The notes below the pieces were generated by a model. It was not told the origin of the DNA and did no database searches. It saw nothing but the letters and a program-made list of their open reading frames with translations. A program made the translations under genes and the position numbers. From Phoronis ovalis (lineage: Eukaryota; Phoronida; Phoronidae), in contig JAOXYB010029178.1 of NCBI GenBank assembly GCA_028565635.1, forward strand, positions 1-31,041: 31,041 nucleotides of DNA, read 5' to 3'. Below are positions 20,828 to 31,041 of this stretch, one piece after another; the stretch's first letter is position 1; each line of letters starts with the position of its first letter.

Positions 20828-22441
20828 CGAGTGGCTCACTGAGCCGAAGGTGGTTGTTTGATATTTGCACATACTTTATTTTACACATTCATCATGAAAA
20901 TGCAACATCAGGACAGAAAATATCCATATTTGCTAATCCGTCATCATATTGAAATAAATTTTCTTTTCTTATTAAGATGGCTCTGAGATGACCTTGGATT
21001 GAATATAACGCCTTTTTATTTTTAGGCCGGGTTTTTAAGTGCAGCGGTATGAATACGATGTGTAACAAGTATTTCGGAAAAATACATTTTGTTAATTTAA
21101 TGCTGAAGTAGATCTCCAGTTAAACAGTTTATTACAAACTTAAAAATATGGACCTGTACTATATAGACGATGTATGTTACTAATTGCGAAAACATGACTA
21201 ATATTTTTTTTATTGAATTGATGTACAGTTACAAATATATTAAAAAATAAAAGAAGCATGCATGTTATTTCCAGAATGTAATATAAGACTGACATAAAAA
21301 CACTGAAATTGTTGTTAGACATGGGCACTGCTTTCCCATTTGTCATGTGTTCATATATTCTGCAAAACTTTAAAGTAATACAATTTTTAAACATTTTGAA
21401 AAACAGATTATATATGTGCCTCACATGTGCAGAGTCTACAACTATGAACAATGCTGATGGAAAAACACTATTAAAAATACCAAACAACTCAACTGCTGAA
21501 GGGAAAATGACACGATTTTACTCTATTAAGCAACGCGAATATAAAAGTAGACAAAAAATCATTTTGTCGTTGGAATGTGATTTGTAGGAGTTCATAATCG
21601 TCCTTGTATGCATGTTTTGACGTCCTTGGCCTCGCTACTTGAACTTCATAAGTATTTAATAGCGATGTAGCTGTCTTATACACGTAAAATCAATTCCCCA
21701 GATGCTCTCACGATATTTTGATACCTGCAATGTATAATTAATAAGACGAGATCATAAATATTCAATCAACTGATGAATATTATACCGTATTTTCCCCTTA
21801 AAATTGTACTCCCCGCTTCCATTAAAAAGGATTATTAAAAAACCTTAAAACACTTCATCAAAGGGCAAATAAAAGTTAATTCATTTTAGATAGGCGCAAG
21901 CAAAGTTATAAAAAAATTAAGCGCTTGGGTTTAAATGCTCAAACGCTTTTTAAGACCGATTAGATAATGTGTTAATTATGAGTTCTTAAAAGTTAGAGTA
22001 ATTCTATTGTTGATCACACTGTCCGTACAATATTGATTAACTTCTTATTCATGTGACTTACATATTTTACACTTGTGCAATTTGTACAGGTGTGTCGCAT
22101 CAAAAGGTCGATGAATAGCGTAAAGACATAATTTTATGAATTCACTCAGTGAGAAATTAAATTGATTGTCCATCAATAAAGATTTCTATTTGCCAAGGAC
22201 ATGTGAATATTATATATCATCGTACGTAGCTAATTTTGATAAGCCAAAAGTTAAATTAAAGAACTTTGCTACATATATGAACAAAATCGATTAAGAACTT
22301 TCCGGCTGTGGATCGTTATTCATGTATTATGCATGAACTTTTCATCTATGTGTTGCAGTGAATGCTTAACTGTTTACAGTACTAAGGAAAACAAGAAGAA
22401 GAACCTATCAAAATTAAAGTTCAAAAGGGACATTACCGGTT
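20828..22441. other. Intergenic region upstream of the 629-codon ORF
   Basis: No confident gene. A minus-strand stretch at 21489-21724 has a coding-like flavour but conflicting frames. Just upstream of the 629-codon ORF, TTGCAG at about 22358 and TTTACAG at about 22379 could be splice acceptors of a 5' UTR exon. No TATA box is convincing. Confidence 0.35.
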
Positions 22442-24331
22442 ATGGGGAGTAGATATATCCCTCATGTCAAAGACATATTTTCGCAACAGCTGCCAATCAC
22501 CGAGATACCGCGGGTTAGGCAGCTTGGAGATGACATTAAACATGCTATTAAAAACGACATCTCACATAACAGTGGTGGAGAAACAAGACATTTAAACGAT
22601 AAAGCTGACGACCAACAAAAAGAATCGCGCACATTGGTTATAACGACAATAGACAAGCAGGCCAAGAAGCAACAGAGAAATAGTAATGTGGCTAAATTCA
22701 ACAAGAATAGCGTGAATCAAAAAGCTTCTGATAAAAAAATAGCTGACAGCAGCGAATTGTCTATTGAAAATAATCAGCGAAAACGAAGACCATTGACTGA
22801 GTTGAATAGAGAGGATAGAAAATTTATAAGCAGAGACTTAGAAAAAATATCTAAAGCAGAAAACACGCAAGAAACAAGAACTGTACCGCTTAACAGAGAC
22901 TACCCATTTGCAAAACAAAAAATAATCAAAATGTTTCATTTCGGTTTAGATCTAGAAAACGACTTTAATAAACCAGTTGATGATATAAATGTTCGGAAAG
23001 AACCACTATTGGAACCTAAAACTAGGGGCTATACTTCTGATTTTGATGTCAGTGCATGTTTACATTCGTATACAGGATACTCCGGTCGAAATAATCCATT
23101 ATTCGAGGAAGGTCCCGTAACTCGTACTTCCAAACAAAATATATCTTTGTCTGATGAACAATACCATCATCGTATCAATGATAAGAACTACTTTGTCGGC
23201 GGATTCGATGGTGAACGATATACAACGCAAACACCAGAGTCAAACTATTTTCAAACACTTGACAGAAATTATCAATCTCGTGATGAGGGTATTTATCAGG
23301 ATGTAGATTCTGGATATCATGGTATGCATGGCGGAGAACAGGAGGAAGGAACATATTATACTTCCGAGGGAAGTGGAACATCATCTTATGTTGATATAGA
23401 TGATCTGCGGCAACGTAGTCCTAATGTGTACTTTGCAGGTTATGTCGGAAACGAATCGGCAAATATTTCTAATCACATACCTATGCCTATCGTGACTGGA
23501 AACCAGAGAGATGTAGTAGAAGATAAAATGCCTATTTTGAATGACGCTAAATTAAGATGGCGTTCAAACAATGATTCTGAAGTACATGGCGATATTTCAA
23601 AACCAGTAATGTTTAAGGACTATGGTGGAGAGGATTTTTCTAAGTATTTCTCAGACGAGGACAACAACGATGAAGTTCAACAGGAAAACACGACAACGCT
23701 GAAGAGACAAAAGAGAAAACAGCAAGCATTGAGAAGGTCCAGTTATATTCATGAAATAGAAGGCAATGTTACACCATCAGCACTTGGCCACACCGCAACG
23801 CTGAAGAAAAAATTAAACAAAATTTTTATTCGTAAAAAGAAAGATAAAGAACCAATTCTATCGCATAAAGAAGATAATGTTATTTCGAATCGATTACGAA
23901 ATTTCAGTTTTGCTGATTCCAAACTTTCTACTATTGATAGGAAATGGGATGAAAATCGACAACCAGTTGATGATGTGAAAACAAGTCACATGGCACATTC
24001 GTGGTGGAGCCCAGAATCTGTTGGTGCTAGTCCTAGTAATGTTAACTCTGATGTTACGCTTAGTAGACGACTAGTTCCAGTAAGACGGGCTGAAATTGTC
24101 GATTTTGATATGAATCAAAACGAGGCAATTTCCACACCAAGTGAAAATGATTGGAATTTTGAGCAACAGAGGAAATATGCACAGTACGATCCTCATCGGC
24201 AACAGAAAAAAGTTACAATAGTTCGAAAAATTTCGTCACGAGTCGCTGGATCTCGCCCCCCACGTTTAGGAAATAGCGTAACAGCTTACAACCCTTTATC
24301 AATGCATGAATCTTTGAGTGAAGTTAGATAA
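22442..24331 (+). CDS. Uncharacterised 629-residue disordered, charged protein
   Basis: A single-exon ORF from ATG at 22442 (an in-frame TAA lies 30 bp upstream) to TAA at 24329-24331. It is far longer than chance in AT-rich DNA and its codons are clean. No enzyme motif, transmembrane segment or signal peptide is visible. It is rich in N, D, E, K, R, S and Q, so probably largely disordered. Residues 280-320 are acidic and rich in G, Y and S (DEGIYQDVDSGYHGMHGG). Two basic clusters follow: 421-434 (KRQKRKQQALRRSS) and 454-469 (LKKKLNKIFIRKKKDK), which may be nuclear localisation or phosphoinositide-binding segments. A basic, proline-containing tail sits at 588-609. It could be a scaffold or cytoskeletal adaptor, or the last exon of a larger gene; I do not recognise a family. 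Confidence 0.8.
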   Translation: MGSRYIPHVKDIFSQQLPITEIPRVRQLGDDIKHAIKNDISHNSGGETRHLNDKADDQQKESRTLVITTIDKQAKKQQRNSNVAKFNKNSVNQKASDKKIADSSELSIENNQRKRRPLTELNREDRKFISRDLEKISKAENTQETRTVPLNRDYPFAKQKIIKMFHFGLDLENDFNKPVDDINVRKEPLLEPKTRGYTSDFDVSACLHSYTGYSGRNNPLFEEGPVTRTSKQNISLSDEQYHHRINDKNYFVGGFDGERYTTQTPESNYFQTLDRNYQSRDEGIYQDVDSGYHGMHGGEQEEGTYYTSEGSGTSSYVDIDDLRQRSPNVYFAGYVGNESANISNHIPMPIVTGNQRDVVEDKMPILNDAKLRWRSNNDSEVHGDISKPVMFKDYGGEDFSKYFSDEDNNDEVQQENTTTLKRQKRKQQALRRSSYIHEIEGNVTPSALGHTATLKKKLNKIFIRKKKDKEPILSHKEDNVISNRLRNFSFADSKLSTIDRKWDENRQPVDDVKTSHMAHSWWSPESVGASPSNVNSDVTLSRRLVPVRRAEIVDFDMNQNEAISTPSENDWNFEQQRKYAQYDPHRQQKKVTIVRKISSRVAGSRPPRLGNSVTAYNPLSMHESLSEVR

Positions 24332-24505
24332 GATTTTTTTAAAATGCTATAATATTTAGGTACCACATAATAAGTTGAATAACTGAACTGGAAGTTTTGG
24401 TTTAAACGTAATGGTTGAATGTAACAAGTGTCATAATAGATGACGTATGTACATCAAATCCCAGGGTAGAAGCACTCATGTAATATGTGGGTAATTATGT
24501 TCGTT

Positions 24506-24511
24506 AATAAA
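24506..24511 (+). promoter_or_regulatory. Possible polyadenylation signal of the 629-residue gene
   Basis: AATAAA 175 bp after the stop codon, the nearest such hexamer, giving a plausible short 3' UTR. Confidence 0.4.
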
Positions 24512-25608
24512 AACGCTTGAAAGGGTGTTTATTTACGGACCAAGCGCGTAACGCTCGTTTACCGTAGGAAAATCATGCAGCAATTTTGAATAAAAAAAGG
24601 TATGCTTTTTTAACCCTGGTCTTGATGTTTGACTAGCTGTTTTACACGATCAGTCTTTTCGAGGTGAGAGTCTTGTATTTTTGCTTGTCAGATAATTTCA
24701 GTCTTGAATAAGGTACCAATTTCGTAATTGGTCTCGCTTAGTGTCCATTTTTATAATCTCTTCAACCACATGATCAGGGTTTTTTTTGAGGCCATTATGG
24801 TTACCCACATTTTATTTGAGTGCCCCTCTCCGGATCAAATCATAATGAACTAGCTGTAGAGTATGGTTTTGAAAATTCATGGTTTGTTACTTGATTTTTA
24901 CAATTAATGCACACTGTCAAGAAAACTTTCTGAAGGAAACTTTCTGACATGTAAATATACTAAAAATTCCAGAACGCATATATTATATAATCTACGTATT
25001 TCTCATGTAATAACTATACTCGGACAACCTATACCATATGTTATTGTACGTCCCCTTAAAATGCGGAACTTACATTAGGGGTTCCAAGTAAAAAAACAAA
25101 CTTTTTACGCATTTTTTTTCTCACCTGCACATACATAGGTGCCCAGTACTTATATTAAGGGTCAGCACTGGGCATGAACGTGTTAGATCTTGTGTATGTA
25201 TAAAGAGCAAAATAAAAAAGTGAACATACAATACATTTGACCAAATATCTTGAGAAGGTAGGAGGATGTTCTTGATTTAAATGCTTGTATTTTTTTTATT
25301 ATATTTATACGAAATACAGAAATACATTTTACTGATCAATATTTACCTTCTTTTCTTAATTAATGACCCCGTGTGGTAAGTGAAAGAATGATAGTCGGCA
25401 ACAGAACAACCAACATCGTCGGGTATAGTTTACCATAAAGTCTCTCTAGGCGAATGCTATCCAATATTACTAATAGTAGTTCAACTATACAGCAATGATG
25501 TTTCTCGTACATTTACCGTGCATGTCGAGTATTTAGGATATTTACTTTTTGAGTGTGCCCGAAATCGAGACAAGTGTCCACGGAAGCTGGAACAACCATG
25601 GATGAGAA
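24512..25608. other. Intergenic region
   Basis: No gene is recognised. A 7-bp hairpin (GCCCAGT … ACTGGGC) lies at about 25141-25173. The stretch near 24815 (GAGTGCCCCTCTCCGGA) resembles the right end of a MITE but has no clear partner. Confidence 0.4.
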
Positions 25609-25616
25609 GAGTGTAT

Positions 25617-26030
25617 GGTGGGGGTGGTTACTTGCCAAAATTCTTGGTGGAATGTGAGGCCCAGTGTAAAGCACCCTTACTCCATAGTGAAAACTGCATT
25701 CCGATAATATACCCCGTGGTAAAACTTATTTATTAAAAACACACCCATGATAAAAAAATTCTAGAAATATGCAGCCCAATGTACGCCCTATTGCAAAACA
25801 GTAAATAAAATCCTGGAAATTTGCACTCAAAAATGCGGCACTTTGCGGTAAATACTCATTTATTGAAAGTATATACCCCATTATTAAAATTTAATTGTTA
25901 TAAGCACCATGGTAAAAATTGTTAAATAAACATGAAAAATATACTCATGGTAAAGTGGAGGTTGAAAAAAGGTGGCCCATGGGGCGGCACGTGTGTACAG
26001 TCACTGTGAATGGCGGCATCTCTCTCCCGG
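25617..26030. mobile_element. MITE family C, with 8-bp target duplication
   Basis: A 414-bp element between GAGTGTAT copies at 25609-25616 and 26031-26038. The left end is GGTGGGGGTGGTTAC; the right end reads CCGGGAGAGAGATGCCGCC on the other strand, so terminal inversion is weak. The interior has units of about 32 bp around CCCATGGTAAAA and TTATTAAA.A (near 25710, 25745, 25875, 25905 and 25950). It encodes nothing. The direct repeat and architecture match families A and B, but the sequence differs. Confidence 0.6.
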
Positions 26031-26038
26031 GAGTGTAT

Positions 26039-27028
26039 AGCCGGTGGGGTTTTGGCAGCTGGGCAGCATACTAATAATGATTATAATACCAAACGGCATG
26101 TTAGCGGGGAGGCATTCATGTATAAAGGGTACGCATACTCGTTATCAAAAACCGGGCGTGCAACACGCGTTACGCGCTACGCGTTTAGACTAGGAAAATC
26201 TGCAGTTTTAACCAAAAGGGGTTAGCTCTTTGGTCATGTTTTACGATGACTTGCTTAGGGCTATGTTCAATGGCGGTTTTAGGGCTTCGGAATTCGAACC
26301 CTCTTCAAAAAAATATTTGTTGCTTTGTTTGTCAAAAAATTTCAATCTTAAATAGACTAGATAGGGAACCACTTTTGAGGATGTTCTTAATTGTTTAGAG
26401 GTCACATGAACCCTGTACAATTAATGTTGTTTAGATTCTTTTTTCAGAGCATTCACGCGAGCATGGGTACCCACATGCCTAAGTGCACCCTATGTCTCCT
26501 ATATGGAAAACAGTACAAACTTTTTACACTGTTTCTCTAATGCCTTATAAAATTCTAGCCTATAAATAGAACTAGTGCAAACTTACCAATCAATTATTAT
26601 ACAACAATGAGAGAGCGATTATGAAATTCCAAGTTCTGTCATTTTGTCGTTTAATTGCTTCTGTACCAGGCTCTACCAGGCTCTACCAGTATACTCATTT
26701 TTTCACTGAACACGTAACCCGTATATTATAATGCACTTCATTCAGTTTTTTGACTTTTTCAGTTTATTTTCTCGTTATATTCAAAATTCTCCGTCCGTTC
26801 ACATTTTTCATCCGTCAAATTCCTTAACATTTTTATATATTCAAAGTACGATATGGTAGGACGTTAACGGGACGCATTTGATTGTCAATTTAAACAAATT
26901 TGTATTAATTTAAATTTAAACAAATTCCATGTCATTATTAGCACTAAAAGAATCACGATGTATACTGGATGGCATTTGAATTGTGTGGTGCTGTGCCGGG
27001 TGCTGTGTTTGTTTCGTGTCGGTTTTCG
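26039..27028. other. Intergenic region
   Basis: No gene is recognised. A CpG-dense patch (ACGCGTTACGCGCTACGCG, about 26165-26183) stands out from the AT-rich background. TACCAGGCTC is repeated about 2.6 times at about 26665-26690. Confidence 0.4.
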
Positions 27029-27036
27029 TTATTTCC

Positions 27037-27243
27037 CAGTGACGGATTAACCTAGTAGCATATGCTACGGGCCCCGCATTTTCAAGGGCCCCGCACTAAA
27101 TGCTTGCAAGCTTTACAGCCTCACTCTAATGAGCATTGAACATGAACTTCTGCGTGAAATAGACATTACTGAACTGATATAAATATATTTTTCTCTCGCA
27201 CATAGCTATGCTACAGGCCCCGCACTAGCTTAATCCCTCCCTG
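27037..27243. mobile_element. hAT-type MITE with perfect 8-bp target duplication
   Basis: A 207-bp element between perfect TTATTTCC copies (27029-27036 and 27244-27251). Terminal inverted repeats are CAGTGACGGATTAACCTAG at the left and CAGGGAGGGATTAAGCTAG on the other strand at the right (16 of 19 match). CAG(T/G)G ends and an 8-bp duplication are the hallmarks of hAT transposons. Subterminal GGGCCCCGCA and AGGCCCCGCAC are also related. It has no ORF, so it relies on a transposase supplied elsewhere. Confidence 0.92.
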
Positions 27244-27251
27244 TTATTTCC

Positions 27252-30200
27252 TACCTACATTCATAGAAAATATAGTATCAAATATTCAAAAAGAGATATT
27301 TTTTATTCTGCCTTTGTTAACAGACGAACAATATTTATGACCAATAATACATGTAAAAAGCGCTTTCCAGATTTATAAGACTACTAATCAATAGACAAGT
27401 ATTAAAATGGCCGGAACTAAAATGCGACCGGTGTTAGTAGTTTAATTTACTATTGCTATGGTTAAAGTGCATCATAGGCGAAAAAAGAAAAATATGCTGA
27501 AATCTTCAAAGTCAACATGTACTTTTTATTAAAGGTACTTTTTAAATAAATAACAATATCGTAACATTCATACAAGTTGCCATTACACATTATACAGCAC
27601 AGATACAAATTTTATCCACACACTCCAAAATATACAGTCGCGCACAATCACAGCATTATACCGCCACCTATTGGTGACATTATAATGACATTTGCAAGAA
27701 ATGAGGGAAGACGGTGATATGTAGTACATTTTTTTTTGAGGCCTAGCTTCTTCAATTTCGTACACTACAAGTCTAGTTAAATAATTACAGTAAAAATACG
27801 AAAAGAACACACAAAAAATAATGTGGCATTTTACAATTAGTTGATGAGTAGAACCTCACCCTAAAGAACACAAATTTGATTTTTTTACTATTAAAAATCT
27901 TAACATGTTTATAAATAAAACAAACTGCATTTTCTGTTAGTACAAGGTTAAGAAATAAGAGGATTCAGTATGTAAACTAAACTATCTAAACAAAAAAAAC
28001 AAAGGCCGCAGGATTAGACATTTTTTTAAATGAACACCAAATAAAGCCTTTTACAATTACAAAAATAAACATGTAGATTATACATGAAGTCAGGTGACAT
28101 GTATATTTATAAGAAGCCACAAATTAAACACATGACATTTTTTTGCAAGACTCATGATTTTATAACATAGCAACATGCAAGTCATTCTGCAGCATTCAGT
28201 TTTTGCTTTACTTAATATAGCTGTCAAATTGCTAACGTCAACTGCTTTAGGTGAATAACTGAAAATTAATGAACTAATTTAAAAGATTTAATGTGCCTAT
28301 AGGATTACATTACTGATCTGATTTAATAAAGAAAAATGCAACTGACAGTCAACTATGGATTGTAAAGTTGCACCTGATAACACTTTTATGGCAAGTGTAG
28401 CCAAGCACCAGTTCACATAATAAATTATAGTGTTTAATTCTTTTTATATCTGCCATCAGACAAGAAAAAATTGTTCTTTTTGCATCTGTAAGCAGTTCAT
28501 TGCAGTCATATTAAACTTTAAGATATCACAGCATCAGCAAGTCAAATACTTGGCAATGTTTTCCCTTTTGTTTCCAAATAGTGTCACTGATGATAAAGTG
28601 CTATGCAACTAAACATGGAACTGCTATTTATGTAACTGCTTGATATCTTTGAACAAAGTAGTCTGCGATTCACCAATGAACATACAGAGAGCAGTCCATG
28701 ATTGCTGTTTATGTGATATTTTGTATGTCATATTAGAGTAAATCTGAATTGAGATCCAGATTGGTGGTTAGTCATTTCTTAAGAGAATCGAGAGCAGTCT
28801 TCAATTACAGGACAGATTAAACAACTGAACAAGCTTCTGTTTCAATGTATATAGCTGAAGCTGGATTAAATTGTAAAAGTTCCAATAAATATATATATAT
28901 ATAAAGTGCACAGCTAAGATGACAGCAAGTGACGTAAGCCAGAAAATGCAGGTAAATTCCAGTATCAGCCTCAAGAAAATATCTTCGCCATTGGATTACA
29001 CATTGTAAGACTACCAGATCTGTAATGAGCAATCAAAGTTGATTTTTAGATAGATTTAAAGCCAACAGGGGAAACTTTAATGTCAAATTGACAGCTATAA
29101 AGCTGAAGCCAAACATCTATGTTAGAAGCTTTTATACTCAATGGTGCTAATAAACTAACACAGTAGGCCAGTGTGGCTGTTGTGCTGGAGAACTTTGTGA
29201 CCAGAGTTGTGACCAAATCTAATTTGTTACAACATTGCCAACATTTACAACCTTAAATAAAAACTACAGGGACATTAACAGCTTTTCATTTCCAATTTTT
29301 TCCCACTACAACATTTAAACATGTATAGTGAGGTACAGGACAAAACTTGGCTTATGTTTTATTGACTGTGACAATTCAGCATGGAGGTCCCTTTCCCCCT
29401 CATTCTCAAGAAAGAATTTTGCCCAGAAGTTATTGCACTGCAGTGCAGAAAACACAATAGTTTACTCAGCTGACCAAAAGTAGCAAGGCATATTGTTATG
29501 AACTTGCTTAATTTGAGTGTGCACTGAGCTTTAAAACAAAATAGATTTCGGGTCTTAACTTTCGACAACAAAGCATGCAAGTACTTTTCAATATTTGCGG
29601 CTGGTATCATTGAGTTTAGTAAAAGTGTCTAAAGTTTAGTAATAAATATGTCACGCATGTGTTTAGGGTTTACAAATTACACCATAAGTGAGTAATAAAA
29701 AACTAAAATTACCAAGCATCACATCATTTATCAGTGCCACATCCAGAACAGAAACAGGTACTGAAAGGTATTAAATAAAACTTGTTAGTGAATGAACACA
29801 TATCTATACAAAACAAAACAAAATGAGAATAAGTCAAAGCATACCTTTCAGAGTTCATAAAAAGTTGTATAAATGTAGAATGAACCTTGTTTAAAAATCA
29901 AGTTGACAATTTAACCTTGGTGTGCATGATAACACATCCACTGTTTTTCAATTGTTCAAATTTGATTTACATGTACTTCTAGGACTGCGGAGTCATTTAA
30001 TGTTTTGTTTTTCAGCAATGTTCTAAGTAGCTTAGTCTAGAAGCATTATAAGGTACATCACACAATGCCTGGAGCACATGCACTAAACCCCAAACAAGGA
30101 AGAAATAAGCAAAGCAACAAAAAGAGGCAGTGTTCTTAGATATAAAAACAAATTAAATACACATAATAAATTACTAGTAAAATAATATTAAATTTAAATG

Positions 30201-30950
30201 TGAATTGCAGAACTTGGTAACCTATGTCTGTGTCAAATCATAAACATGACGCATACTTTGTAGAGTATATAATGTGGTATATATTTCAATCACAGTAACA
30301 AATAACAAATTACAAATCAAGTATAAAACAGCTTTGCTGTTCATAAAGTAATACTTGTACAGTAGACAGACACTATAGACACTATATATACATCCCAATT
30401 TCGCACAGAATATAAACATCGAACAAAAGAGAATAAATTTTTGAATATAAGTACACACAATGTACATATACATATGCAAACCTGATGCAAAATTCAAATT
30501 ACTATGAGTGCTTGTAAATTCAAATTATAATGTAATACTCCCACCACACTCAACAATCAAGTTATTCCCACTACAGGTACTAAAAGGTTAAAAGGACTCT
30601 AACAATAGCATGTAAGCTTCAGCAAGCACAGAGACAGAGCATAATTACCTTATAGGCAGAAATTGTTTCTTGTATTAACAAAGAATTTAAAGCAGCACAT
30701 TACAGCATACAGCTAAGCAGTAATTTTGTAACTTTCTCATGTCATGATGCAATTAGCCCCAGGTTTACGTTTCAATTTATTTCTTATACTTTACTACCGA
30801 ATACGAAGATCTCATTAAAAAATACATCATTTGAAATCTTATTTTTTCCTTTTTTTACCATTTATCCACAAAAACATACAATCAATCACTGCTGCTGCCT
30901 TGCACATAGATTCAGAGCTGTGTATTCTGGAACAATGTGTTGGATGCACA
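27252..30950. other. Gene-free AT-rich region, possibly a minus-strand 3' UTR
   Basis: No ORF in any frame looks coding. Unlike the rest of the window, 27530-30950 shows no recognisable MITE. On the minus strand a possible AATAAA lies at about 27526-27521. A long 3' UTR of a minus-strand gene beyond the right edge would fit, but an ordinary intergenic region fits equally well. A short (AT)n tract lies at about 28889-28904. Confidence 0.25.
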
Positions 30951-31041
30951 CTATATATATATATATATATCTATATCTATATATATCTATATATATCTAT
31001 ATATATCTATATATATCTATATATATCTATATCTATATATA
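30951..31041. repeat. AT microsatellite and decamer tandem repeat, runs off the window
   Basis: A (TA)n tract passes into repeats of the decamer ATATATATCT, with some hexameric ATATCT units, continuing to the last base. The true length is unknown because the window ends inside it. Confidence 0.95.

Noticed and set aside
21489-21724. Minus-strand coding-like stretches (one contains RQNDFLSTF, another SKYRESIWGIDF)
   Set aside because: They are short, in conflicting frames and without a partner exon. Possibly a decayed exon but not supportable.
26010-26225. 71-codon ORF near the family C element
   Set aside because: It begins inside the MITE end and continues through a CpG-rich patch; no domain or conserved frame is seen.
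26280-26300. GGGTTCGAATTCC on the minus strand, resembling a tRNA B box
   Set aside because: The flanks do not form a T-arm stem and no A box or cloverleaf is visible.
1-31041. CRISPR arrays, bacterial operons or rRNA genes
   Set aside because: The window is animal DNA with introns and MITEs; the about 30-bp periodic arrays are diverged units without unique spacers and are bounded by target duplications.

Overview
The window is AT-rich genomic DNA from a multicellular animal, most likely a marine invertebrate. Genes are split by short GT-AG introns (209, 225 and 325 bp). One gene is a clear ECHDC1 (ethylmalonyl-CoA decarboxylase), an animal crotonase-family enzyme. The space between genes is full of small non-autonomous DNA transposons with 8-bp target-site duplications. 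I cannot name the species or phylum.

Layout. (1) 215-1111, + strand: the last three exons of a WD40-repeat protein; the rest lies upstream of the window. (2) About 2045-15185: a tandem, partly scrambled array built on an intronless, membrane-anchored sulfotransferase gene on the minus strand. Two copies are intact (6435-7745 and 10570-11880, 436 aa each, about 91% identical by hand count). A third is a decayed 3' fragment (4772-4976). Shared flanking segments, a shared MITE and a shared 0.9-1.3 kb repeat show that whole units were duplicated at DNA level. The first unit also holds broken plus-strand coding stretches (2820-4727) of an unidentified gene. The second unit holds a P-element/THAP9-like transposase remnant (12712-13209). 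(3) 18789-19839, + strand: ECHDC1, two exons, with the 5' end not located. (4) 22442-24331, + strand: a 629-codon single-exon ORF for a disordered, charged protein I do not recognise. (5) 25.6-27.3 kb: two more small transposons. (6) 27.5-31.0 kb: AT-rich sequence without a convincing ORF, ending in a decamer microsatellite that runs off the window.

The genes do not form one pathway. The unusual content is structural. Three non-identical MITE families (7911/12029, 14405/18358 and 25617) share one architecture: 8-bp target duplications, G-rich ends and an interior made of diverged units of about 30-32 bp. One copy sits 31 bp upstream of the ECHDC1 splice acceptor. A 36-bp near-perfect palindrome flanked by a 7-bp direct repeat (20778-20827) and a textbook hAT-type MITE (27037-27243) are also present. 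All identifications are by eye; no database search was possible.
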